NCBI GenBank assembly: GCA_024401715.1
Contig: JAKSKO010000021.1
Location: 1-35,502 of the forward strand
Direction: 5' to 3'
Length of the DNA: 35,502 bases
From: Bacteroidales bacterium
GTDB taxonomy: Bacteria; Bacteroidota; Bacteroidia; Bacteroidales; UBA932
Shown here one piece after another: positions 5,821-13,334 of this stretch. The number at the start of each line of letters is the position of its first letter. Position 1 is the stretch's first letter. A program made the position numbers and the translations under genes. A model generated the notes under the pieces. It saw only the letters and a program-made list of their open reading frames with translations. It had not been told where the DNA came from and did not search any database.

Positions 5821-7016
5821 TGGAAATCAGTAAAAAAGGTCGTAGAGATTACGACAAAGAGGCACGCCCACGTAGGGAGTACGCTGGCAAGCCATCAAAG
5901 GAAGGCCGTAGCTTTGGCGAGGGTCGTGGAGAGAGAAGAAGCTTCGGCGAGAATCGTTCATTCGGAGAGAAGCGCAATTTCGGCGAGAGCCGCCCAGAGC
6001 GCAGCTTTAATGGTGAGCGCAGGGGTTTCGGTGAGAATCGCAGCGAGCGCAAGAATTTCGGTGAAAGCCGCCGTCCGTTCTCCACAGAGCGCAGCGAAGG
6101 CCGATCATTCGGCGAAAAACGCAGCTTCGGCGAGAAACGCACAGAGCGCAGCTTCAACGGTGAGCGCAGAAATTTCGGTGAGAACCGCGGCGAGCGCAGT
6201 TTCAACGGTGAGCGCAGCTTCGGCGCAGAGCGCAAGAGCTTCGGCCGCAAACCATTCGCAAGCGCGAAACCTGCACGCAAGATTCAGGACCAGCCCGCAA
6301 CCGAGGTTCGTCTGAACAAATTCATTGCAAATTCCGGCGTATGCAGCCGCAGGGAGGCAGACCGTCTTATCCAGGCCGGCGTGGTTACCGTAAATGGTGT
6401 TGTGGTTACAGAACTGGGCACAAAGGTGGACGTACGCAAGGACACAGTACTTTTCGGAGACCAGAAACTCCGCGGAGAAGACAAGGTCTATATCGTTATG
6501 AACAAGCCTAAGGGCTTCGTCACCACAACATCGGACCCGCATGCAGAGCAGACCGTGATGGACCTGCTTACAAAATGCCCTACACGTGTTTTCCCTGTGG
6601 GCCGTCTGGACAAGAATACCACAGGCGTGCTGATGTTCACCAATGACGGTGAAATGTCGGAGCGTCTCACCCATCCTTCATTCAACAAGAAGAAAATCTA
6701 CGAGGCAACCCTGGACAAGGTCCTTGGCAAAGAGGACTTCGAGAAAATCCTTTCAGGCATCATGCTGGAGGACGGCCCCATCGCTGCCGACGAGCTGAAC
6801 TATGTTGACGCGGAAGACCATCGCAAGGTGGGCATAGAGATTCACAGCGGCAAGAACCGCATCGTGCGCCGCATTTTCGAAAGCCTGGGTTATCAGGTGA
6901 AGGCGCTGGACCGCGTATATTTCGCAGGCCTCACAAAGAAGGGCATCAAGCGCGGACAGTGGCGCTACCTTAGCGAGGGCGAGGTGAACATCCTTAAGAT
7001 GGGCGCCTTCAACTAG
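5820..7016 (+). CDS. RsuA/RluB-family pseudouridine synthase with long Arg/Gly-rich disordered N-terminus
   Basis: The product has 398 residues. The last 240 are a standard RNA pseudouridine synthase: an S4 RNA-binding domain (about 163-210, RLNKFIANSGVCSRREADRL) and a catalytic domain with GRLDKNTTGVLMFTNDGE, whose Asp is the family's catalytic residue. Then come KIYEATLDK and KNRIVRRIFE. The family modifies 16S or 23S rRNA; the RluB or RsuA target cannot be chosen here. The first 150 residues are low-complexity tandem units of the types RSFGE(K/N)R and RSFNGERR, with no hydrophobic core. Such tails occur in Bacteroidota homologues, but this one is long. The gene is coupled to tonB by a 1-base overlap. 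Confidence 0.9.
   Translation: MEISKKGRRDYDKEARPRREYAGKPSKEGRSFGEGRGERRSFGENRSFGEKRNFGESRPERSFNGERRGFGENRSERKNFGESRRPFSTERSEGRSFGEKRSFGEKRTERSFNGERRNFGENRGERSFNGERSFGAERKSFGRKPFASAKPARKIQDQPATEVRLNKFIANSGVCSRREADRLIQAGVVTVNGVVVTELGTKVDVRKDTVLFGDQKLRGEDKVYIVMNKPKGFVTTTSDPHAEQTVMDLLTKCPTRVFPVGRLDKNTTGVLMFTNDGEMSERLTHPSFNKKKIYEATLDKVLGKEDFEKILSGIMLEDGPIAADELNYVDAEDHRKVGIEIHSGKNRIVRRIFESLGYQVKALDRVYFAGLTKKGIKRGQWRYLSEGEVNILKMGAFN
5905..6255 (+). repeat. Imperfect tandem repeats encoding (R/K)xFGE-type motifs
   Basis: This part of the pseudouridine synthase gene repeats short units built on AGCTTCGGCGAGAA and AACGGTGAGCGCAG. At least a dozen FGE or FNGE motifs separated by Arg-rich linkers can be read between these positions. 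Such DNA is prone to in-frame gain or loss of units. Confidence 0.8.
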
Positions 7017-7041
7017 GCCTTAACCATAGCAAGCGAAAGAA

Positions 7042-7929
7042 ATGGCAAAACAGCACAGAGCAGGTTTCGTAAACATCATAGGCAACCCGAACGTGGGCAA
7101 AAGCACGCTTATGAACGCCCTGGTAGGCGAAAAGCTTAGCATAGTAACCGCCAAGGCCCAGACCACCCGCCACCGCATAATGGGCATAGTGAACGGCGAG
7201 GACTACCAGATTGTGTATTCAGACACTCCCGGCATCCTCAAGCCCAACTACCGCCTGCAGCAGAACATGCTGGATTTTGTGGACACTGCAATCGGCGATG
7301 CCGATGTCATACTCTACGTCACAGACACCATAGAGAAGGCCGACAAGAATGAGGAGTATATCTCCAAGCTGCAGAAGCTGGAGTGCCCTGTGATTGTAGT
7401 GCTGAACAAGATAGACATCAGCAGCCAGGACAGGGTTATGGAACTTATGGGCTGGTGGAAGGAAAAGCTGCCGAAGGCAACAATCTTCCCGGCATCGGCC
7501 CAGGAGAAGTTCAACCTGGAGAACATATACGAAACCATAGTGGAGAACCTTCCCGTTGCGCCGGCCTGGTACGACAAGGACGTGTTCACCGTGCAGAACC
7601 TGCGCTTCTTTGCAAGCGAGATTCTAAGGGAGAAGATTTTCCTGAACTACAGCGACGAGGTGCCCTACAGCGTACAGGTGGAGATAGAGGAGCTCAAGGA
7701 AGGGGCCGAACGCTATGACATACGCGCCGTAATCTATGTGATGCGCGACAGTCAGAAGGGCATCATCATAGGCAAGGGAGGATCGGCACTGAAGAAGGTG
7801 GGCACCGAAGCCCGCCTGGAGATGGAGGACTTCTTCCAGAAAAAGGTATTCCTCACAACCTATGTGAAGGTGGACCCGGACTGGAGGGAGAACAAGAAGG
7901 AACTGAAAAGGTTCGGTTACGAATTTTAA
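7042..7929 (+). CDS. era: GTPase Era
   Basis: The product has 295 residues, normal for Era, which binds 16S rRNA and assists 30S ribosome maturation. GTPase motifs are intact: G1 GNPNVGKST (about 12-20), G3 DTPG, G4 NKID and G5 SAQ. The C-terminal KH domain contains GIIIGKGGSALKKVG. It follows the pseudouridine synthase by 25 bp and precedes parC by 27 bp, so it is probably in one transcription unit with them; two neighbours acting on rRNA make sense together. Confidence 0.95.
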   Translation: MAKQHRAGFVNIIGNPNVGKSTLMNALVGEKLSIVTAKAQTTRHRIMGIVNGEDYQIVYSDTPGILKPNYRLQQNMLDFVDTAIGDADVILYVTDTIEKADKNEEYISKLQKLECPVIVVLNKIDISSQDRVMELMGWWKEKLPKATIFPASAQEKFNLENIYETIVENLPVAPAWYDKDVFTVQNLRFFASEILREKIFLNYSDEVPYSVQVEIEELKEGAERYDIRAVIYVMRDSQKGIIIGKGGSALKKVGTEARLEMEDFFQKKVFLTTYVKVDPDWRENKKELKRFGYEF

Positions 7930-7956
7930 TTACCCGAACAGGGACTGTAAACTTAT

Positions 7957-10602
7957 ATGGAAGAAGAACTGAAAGACGGCAACGAATACAAACTGTCCGG
8001 AATGTTCAAGGACTGGTTCCTTGACTATTCCTCTTACGTGATCCTGGACAGGGCCGTTCCTCACATCGAGGACGGTCTGAAGCCTGTGCAGAGGCGTGTG
8101 CTCCATGCAATGAACGTGCACGGAGACGGTTCCCTCACAAAGGCGGCCAAGGTTGTGGGACAGGTGATGGCCTACCATCCGCACGGCGATTCGTCAATTT
8201 ACGGCGCACTGGTTACCTTGGGCCAGAAAAACCTGCTTATAGACACCCAGGGAAACTGGGGTAACGTCATCACCGGTGACGGAGCCGCAGCTGCCCGATA
8301 CATAGAGTGCCGCCTAAGCAAGTTTGCCAATGAGGTGATGTTCAACAAGAAGACCACCCGATGGATGAGATCCTATGACGGCAAGGCCGATGAGCCGGTT
8401 GCCCTTCCGGTGAAATTCCCTCTACTTCTTGCACAGGGCACGGAGGGTATTGCCGTGGGTCTTGCCTGCAAGATTCTTCCGCATAACTTCAACGAACTCA
8501 TCCAGGCTTCCATAGCAATACTGAAGAATGAGGAGTTCACCCTCTACCCGGACTTCCCTACCGGAGGTTTCGCGGATTGCAGCCGATACAATAACGGGAA
8601 ACGAGGCGGTTCCATAAAGGTGCGCGCCAAGATAGAGAAGATAGACAAGAACACCATCGCCATCACGGAGATCCCTTACGGCAAGACCACAGAGGGCATC
8701 AAAGACAGCATAATGAAGGCGAAGGACCAGGGCAAGATAAAGATCAAGAAGATAGACGATCTAACATCGGCCCAGGCCAACATCCTTGTGCATCTTCCGA
8801 ATGACGTTAGCCCGGACAAGACCATAGACGCGCTTTACGCCTTCACGGACTGCGAGGTGAACATCAGCCCCAACGCCTGCGTGATTGTGGACAACCATCC
8901 GGAGTTCTGGGGCACGGACGACATCCTGCGCTACAACACCAACCACACGATGGAACTGCTGAAGCAGGAGCTGGAGATACGTCTGGACGAGCTTGCAACA
9001 GCATGGCACTACAGCAGCCTGGAGCGCATATACTTCGAGAACAAGATATACAAGGTCCTGGAAAACGAGGCCAAGAGCTGGGAGGCCCAGCTGGAGGAGA
9101 CCTTCGCGAGGATGAAGGAATTCCAGAACATACTCCGCAGGCCTATCGTGATGGACGACATCAACATGCTGGTTGAAAAGCCTGTGCGAAAGATCTCCAA
9201 GTTCGACCTCAAGGCCAACGAGGAGAAGATTCTGGGCATAGAGAAGGAGATGAGGGATGTTCAGAACAATCTGAACAATCTTGTGAGGTATACCATAGAT
9301 TATTATAAAGGTATAATGAAGAAGTTCGGCGGAGAGGACAAGTTCCCGCGCCGCACCGAAATCACTTCCTTCGAGACCATCGCCGCAACAAAGGTCGTTT
9401 CCAACAATGCCAAGCTTTACGCAAACAAAGCCGACGGCTTCGTGGGCATGAAGCTTAACAAGGACGACAACGGAGAGTTCGTTTGCGACTGCAGCGACCT
9501 CAGCGAAATAATAGTCTTCACAAAGGACGGCCGATACCGTGTTACGAAGGTAAGCGACAAGGCCTTCTTCGGCCAGAACATCATCTACGTGGGCCTATTC
9601 AACCGCGGAGACACACGCATGACCTACAACGCCATCTACAAGGACGGCAAGACAGGCGTGTATTATGCCAAGCGATTCACAATCACGGGCATCACCCGCG
9701 ACAAGGAATACGACCTCACCATGGGTACGCCTAACACAAGCGTGCTTTGGTTCACTGCCAACCGCAATGCCGAGGCCGAGGCCCTGAAGATTTACCTGCG
9801 CCCAAGGCCGAAGGTGAAGAAACTGGTGATGGACTATAATTTTGCCGACCTTGCCATCAAGGGACGCGCAAGCCGTGGCAACGTTGTAAGCAAGAACCCA
9901 ATCAAGAGCATATCACAGACCGGCCAGGCCGTTTCCACAATAGGCGGAAAAGACGTATGGTTCGATGCCGACATCCAGAGACTTAACGAGGACGGACGCG
10001 GCATTCTGCTGGGCCAGTTCGGCACAAACGACAAGGTGCTTGCGATATACAAGGACGGCAGCTATCAGACAACCAGCACAGACCTAAGCAGCCGCTATCA
10101 GGGAGACATCCTGCGCATAGAGAAGCTGGACAGCAACAAGATATGGAGCCTCATCTACTATGATGGCGAGGCGAAGTGCCTGTATATCAAACGCTTCAGG
10201 CTGGAGCCTTCAGAGGACGTCGTAAGCCTTGTTTCCGATGCCAAGGGTTCATATTTCGTGGCGATAGTGGACGACAGACACCCGCAGGCCAAGCTTACCT
10301 TCAGCGGCAAGAACGAAGGCAGGGAGCCGGAGATCCTGAACGTGGAGGAATTCATTGCCTGCAAGGGATCGGGAGCGAAGGGCAAACGCATCTCCACCTT
10401 CGTGGTTGGTAAGGCAGAGTTCATAGAGGGTCTTCACCTGCCGGAGGACGACATTCAGGAGCCGGAAGAGGAAGAACTGCCGGAAGACACAGCACAGCAG
10501 GCCGTGGAGGAAGAAGGCACAGAAAACGAGAAGAAGGTACAGGACGCCAAAACAGTGATTGACGACGAGTACCTTCCCGGTGACGAACTTACGCTGTTCT
10601 AA
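7957..10602 (+). CDS. parC: DNA topoisomerase IV subunit A
   Basis: The product has 881 residues. The enzyme decatenates and relaxes DNA together with ParE, which is not in this window. The N-terminus reads YSSYVILDRAVPHIEDGLKPVQRRVLHAM, the Bacteroidota ParC form rather than the GyrA form, and the catalytic Tyr is Y115 in AARYIE. The middle part (about 330-470) is charged and helical. The C-terminal part (about 500-800) is a beta-pinwheel-like domain without a clear GyrA box, which supports ParC. The last 70 residues are very acidic. The residue equivalent to GyrA Asp87 is Gly83 (see findings). The gene ends 3 bp from the convergent C69 peptidase gene. Confidence 0.9.
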   Translation: MEEELKDGNEYKLSGMFKDWFLDYSSYVILDRAVPHIEDGLKPVQRRVLHAMNVHGDGSLTKAAKVVGQVMAYHPHGDSSIYGALVTLGQKNLLIDTQGNWGNVITGDGAAAARYIECRLSKFANEVMFNKKTTRWMRSYDGKADEPVALPVKFPLLLAQGTEGIAVGLACKILPHNFNELIQASIAILKNEEFTLYPDFPTGGFADCSRYNNGKRGGSIKVRAKIEKIDKNTIAITEIPYGKTTEGIKDSIMKAKDQGKIKIKKIDDLTSAQANILVHLPNDVSPDKTIDALYAFTDCEVNISPNACVIVDNHPEFWGTDDILRYNTNHTMELLKQELEIRLDELATAWHYSSLERIYFENKIYKVLENEAKSWEAQLEETFARMKEFQNILRRPIVMDDINMLVEKPVRKISKFDLKANEEKILGIEKEMRDVQNNLNNLVRYTIDYYKGIMKKFGGEDKFPRRTEITSFETIAATKVVSNNAKLYANKADGFVGMKLNKDDNGEFVCDCSDLSEIIVFTKDGRYRVTKVSDKAFFGQNIIYVGLFNRGDTRMTYNAIYKDGKTGVYYAKRFTITGITRDKEYDLTMGTPNTSVLWFTANRNAEAEALKIYLRPRPKVKKLVMDYNFADLAIKGRASRGNVVSKNPIKSISQTGQAVSTIGGKDVWFDADIQRLNEDGRGILLGQFGTNDKVLAIYKDGSYQTTSTDLSSRYQGDILRIEKLDSNKIWSLIYYDGEAKCLYIKRFRLEPSEDVVSLVSDAKGSYFVAIVDDRHPQAKLTFSGKNEGREPEILNVEEFIACKGSGAKGKRISTFVVGKAEFIEGLHLPEDDIQEPEEEELPEDTAQQAVEEEGTENEKKVQDAKTVIDDEYLPGDELTLF

Positions 10603-10605
10603 GCT

Positions 10606-12255
10606 TTATTTTTCCAGATAACGGTCTCCTGTGACAGTGGAAATGGCGCGGCGGTACATATCGCTGTAACCGTTTCGCAGCGGGGAAACTCCCCTGCCAT
10701 GCTCTGTTCTTTCAAACTCACCGTCCTTCTGCGGCTTCAAGGCCATATCGTTGTACATCACAACCATCTTGATGCCAAGCTCTTTCCAGTGGCAAAGCAT
10801 ATCGGAAGCGCATGACTCTGCAAAACGGGTTATGCGCTCTTTCGTTGCATCATCGGCCCCGTTCTGCGCAATCTGCTGCTGAAGCTCTTCCTCCAGGGCC
10901 TGTGCCTGCTGCGCATATGTGCCCTGCAGTTTTTCCCTGAGGGCCTTCAGCTCCGGATAGAAGATGGAATACCTCGGGTACACCATGTTGGACACCCAGT
11001 TGCACACCCAGAATGCAGAATCCCAAGAGAAGTCCACGTCGCTTGCTGCGGGATCGTTATAGCACTGCGGTGCACGGGTGATGCAGCAGTAGAGCGGCGT
11101 GTAGGCTATCATATTGGCATCATCATTGCCGAACCACAGCATGCCACCCAGCGCATCCGGCATCCACGGACGAATCTGCGCAAGCATAACGCAGGCGCTC
11201 TGCTGCGATGCTATCGGGCGCTCGTGGAAATATGTTTTTCCGTCTATCTGGTACTCCTGCGGACGCGGACGGTAAGGGGAATTCCACGGGCCGCCGCTAA
11301 TGTCCACCGTCATATCAAAAGGAGTGCCCTCGTAATGGTCCCGCATCACATCCATAGCCTGCTCACGGCTTATCTTGCTGTTGGGTTTGATGTAAAGAGG
11401 CATTTCCTCATAGTTGTCCAGATGCCAGCCATCCACGGTTGGGATATACTTTGCGAAATCATCGGAAAACTTGTTGAAGATGCTCCATACGCGGGCCTCA
11501 CACGCTCTCTGCATGTGAAAGTTTGTGGGGCTGTAGGCCTTGGAGAAATCGAAATCGGCATCTTTTCCGCTGAAGAAACCTTTCTTCCTGGCATAGCTAA
11601 CCACATCCTTGGACCACTTGTAATTCTTCTTGTCTTTGAAATCTATATGATGTATACGGCTCTGGTTGGCATGCGCACAAATGCAGTCGTCCGGAATGCG
11701 TACCGCGGCCCATACGGCGCCCTTTTCGTCGCTTCCCTTGCCAATCAGCTCCATTATCCACATCTCATCCTTGTCCGCTATGGAGAATGTCTCGCCTGAA
11801 CTTGCATAACCATAGTCTGCAACCAGCGAAGCCATCACATCAATCGCTTCGCGCGCAGTCCTGGCACGCTCCAGGGCAAGCTGCATCAGGGCGGTGTAGT
11901 GGATGAGACCATCGGGATTCTCCTGCCCCTCACGTCCCACGAAAGTAGTTTCCGTAATTACCAGTTGATGTTCGTTAATGAAACCCACAACATGGTTGGT
12001 CCTTTCCACCTGAGGGATTTCACCCATTAGGATGTGGTCATCATAATTATAGACCTTTGCCATCTCCCCCTTCTGATGCAGGGCCCCGGGAGTCACAAGG
12101 AGTTTCGCGCACATGCCGTACGCATCCATATTATAGGTAATGAAAACGGATCCGTCTGCCGACGCTTTCTTTCCAACAAGAAGATTGGTGCAGGCAAAAC
12201 AATCAATACCGGCGCACGCCAGCATAAAGAGCAATGAGGTTACAATTTGTTTCAT
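10606..12255 (-). CDS. C69 family dipeptidase, secreted
   Basis: The product has 549 residues. A signal peptide (about 1-21) is followed directly by Cys22 in FACTNLLVGKKAS. In the C69 family this Cys becomes the N-terminal nucleophile after cleavage. Further family features are ITYNMDAYG, ITETTFVGRE, the patch DEMWIMELIGKGS, and WAAVRIPDD with ANQSRI. The protein should cleave dipeptides from the N-terminus, probably in the periplasm or at the cell surface. It has its own promoter on the minus strand, with an unusual C9 tract between promoter and start. It converges on parC with a 3-bp gap and no visible terminator. Confidence 0.9.
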   Translation of the reverse strand: MKQIVTSLLFMLACAGIDCFACTNLLVGKKASADGSVFITYNMDAYGMCAKLLVTPGALHQKGEMAKVYNYDDHILMGEIPQVERTNHVVGFINEHQLVITETTFVGREGQENPDGLIHYTALMQLALERARTAREAIDVMASLVADYGYASSGETFSIADKDEMWIMELIGKGSDEKGAVWAAVRIPDDCICAHANQSRIHHIDFKDKKNYKWSKDVVSYARKKGFFSGKDADFDFSKAYSPTNFHMQRACEARVWSIFNKFSDDFAKYIPTVDGWHLDNYEEMPLYIKPNSKISREQAMDVMRDHYEGTPFDMTVDISGGPWNSPYRPRPQEYQIDGKTYFHERPIASQQSACVMLAQIRPWMPDALGGMLWFGNDDANMIAYTPLYCCITRAPQCYNDPAASDVDFSWDSAFWVCNWVSNMVYPRYSIFYPELKALREKLQGTYAQQAQALEEELQQQIAQNGADDATKERITRFAESCASDMLCHWKELGIKMVVMYNDMALKPQKDGEFERTEHGRGVSPLRNGYSDMYRRAISTVTGDRYLEK

Positions 12256-12260
12256 ATTAT

Positions 12261-12269
12261 GGGGGGGGG
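12261..12269 (-). repeat. Homopolymer tract C9 in the leader of the C69 peptidase gene
   Basis: Nine consecutive G on the plus strand (C on the gene's strand) lie 5 bases upstream of the ATG, between the -7 box and the start codon. Tracts this long are rare at this GC content and are prone to slippage. Confidence 0.9.
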
Positions 12270-12285
12270 TAAATTAAAACCTTTA

Positions 12286-12318
12286 CAAATATATGGCATT
12301 TTGTTACCAAAAAACAAG
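12286..12318 (-). promoter_or_regulatory. Promoter of the C69 peptidase gene
   Basis: On the minus strand a TATATTTG -7 box (12286-12293) is preceded by CTTG (12315-12318) with a 21-bp spacer, fitting the Bacteroidota consensus. The box ends 30 bp before the ATG. Confidence 0.65.
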
Positions 12319-12430
12319 CATTTACGCGATTTATCCTACGATTTACTCATATTGCGAATAACAAATCATGCAGATTTAATAATTTTATGAAGCGGAAATA
12401 AAGATAGGTAATTGTAACAATAAAAAAAAT

Positions 12431-13258
12431 ATGGTTATATCAATAGATTTAGGCGGAACGAAAATCCGCGCCGGCCTGGTGGACGGACAGGAGATTTCAA
12501 GAATACAGTATGAGATGTGCAAATCCCAGGGAACGGAGGAAGAGGTGATAGATCAGCTTGTTTCCCTGGCCCAGGACCTTATGAACGACAAAGTAAGCGC
12601 AATCTGCATAGGAGTGCCTTCTGTTGTGGACCCGGAAAAAGGCATAGTGTATGACGTAACCGGCATCCCGTCATGGAAAGAGGTGCATCTGAAAGATATC
12701 ATGGAAGAGCGTCTTGGCAAACCGGTGTTCATAGACAACGACTGCAATTGCTTTGCCTTGGGAGAATACCATTTCGGAAAAGGAAAGGGCAGCAAATCCA
12801 TGCTGGGAATCACACTGGGAACAGGAGTCGGTTCAGGCCTCATCCTGGATGGCCACCTGTACAGGGGTGTGAACACCGGAGCCGGAGAGATTGGGGCAAT
12901 CCCGTACCTGGATAAAGACTACGAGTATTACTGCAGCAGCCGTTTCTTCACAGGAAAGGGGACAAGCGGAAAGGAGGCAGCCGAGAAGGCAATGGCCGAT
13001 GACCCTGCAGCGCTGGAGCTCTTCCGCGAATTCGGCGTGCATGTGGGCAGACTGATGAAGCTGGCGATGTACGCCTACGACCCATCCTGCATTGTGATTG
13101 GCGGTAGTATTGCCAATGCATTCCAATTTTTCGAGCCTTCTATGAAAGCGGAGATGAAAGACTTTGCATTCACCAACAGTTTATTGAATATCAGCACTTT
13201 ACGAAGCGAATCCGATTATATAATACTACTTGGCGCAAGTATGCTTTGCGCAAAATAA
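12431..13258 (+). CDS. ROK family sugar kinase
   Basis: The product has 275 residues, short for a ROK kinase. It has the N-terminal ATP phosphate-1 motif IDLGGTKIRAGLVDG, substrate-side VFIDNDCNCFALGEYHFG, and LGITLGTGVGSGLILDG with GAGEIG. The usual ROK zinc motif CxCGxxGC is absent; the matching place reads DKDYEYYCSSRFF. That form fits a zinc-free subclass of glucokinase- or fructokinase-like ROK proteins. It lies directly upstream of susC, so it probably phosphorylates the sugar imported by the SusCD system. No clear -7 box is seen upstream; TAATTTTA at about 12379 is only similar. Confidence 0.88.
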   Translation: MVISIDLGGTKIRAGLVDGQEISRIQYEMCKSQGTEEEVIDQLVSLAQDLMNDKVSAICIGVPSVVDPEKGIVYDVTGIPSWKEVHLKDIMEERLGKPVFIDNDCNCFALGEYHFGKGKGSKSMLGITLGTGVGSGLILDGHLYRGVNTGAGEIGAIPYLDKDYEYYCSSRFFTGKGTSGKEAAEKAMADDPAALELFREFGVHVGRLMKLAMYAYDPSCIVIGGSIANAFQFFEPSMKAEMKDFAFTNSLLNISTLRSESDYIILLGASMLCAK

Positions 13259-13288
13259 GAATCGAAATGCGCAAAATACGCATATGCG
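13247..13288. promoter_or_regulatory. Candidate regulator-binding direct repeats upstream of susC
   Basis: Two exact 11-bp copies of TGCGCAAAATA lie at 13247-13257 and 13268-13278, exactly 21 bp (two helical turns) apart. A 10-bp perfect palindrome CGCATATGCG (13279-13288) adjoins them. All three end about 15-50 bp upstream of the susC -7 box. AraC-type activators commonly bind direct repeats spaced two turns apart, and a PBP/AraC regulator gene closes this locus at 18126-19298. The first copy overlaps the ROK stop codon. Confidence 0.5.
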
Positions 13289-13303
13289 AATATCTAATAA
13301 TTT

Positions 13304-13311
13304 TAATTTTG
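13304..13311 (+). promoter_or_regulatory. -7 box of susC
   Basis: TAATTTTG fits TAnnTTTG and lies 23 bp upstream of the susC ATG at 13335. No -33 TTG is present at the usual spacing, as expected for a promoter that needs an activator. A small inverted repeat ACTAAA-TT-TTTAGT (13318-13331) lies between the box and the ATG. Confidence 0.6.
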
Positions 13312-13334
13312 GTTAAAACTAAATTTTTAGTCAA

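Noticed and set aside
5849..6280. Minus-strand low-complexity reading frame opposite the pseudouridine synthase tail
   Set aside because: It mirrors the repeated Arg/Gly codons of the sense gene and has no start context or family features.
10603..10605. Possible terminator between parC and the convergent dipeptidase gene
   Set aside because: The gap is three bases and no stem-loop with a T-run is visible on either strand.
12376..12384. TAATTTTA as a -7 box for the ROK kinase gene
   Set aside because: It lacks the final G of TTTG and has no -33 partner; left out as a feature.
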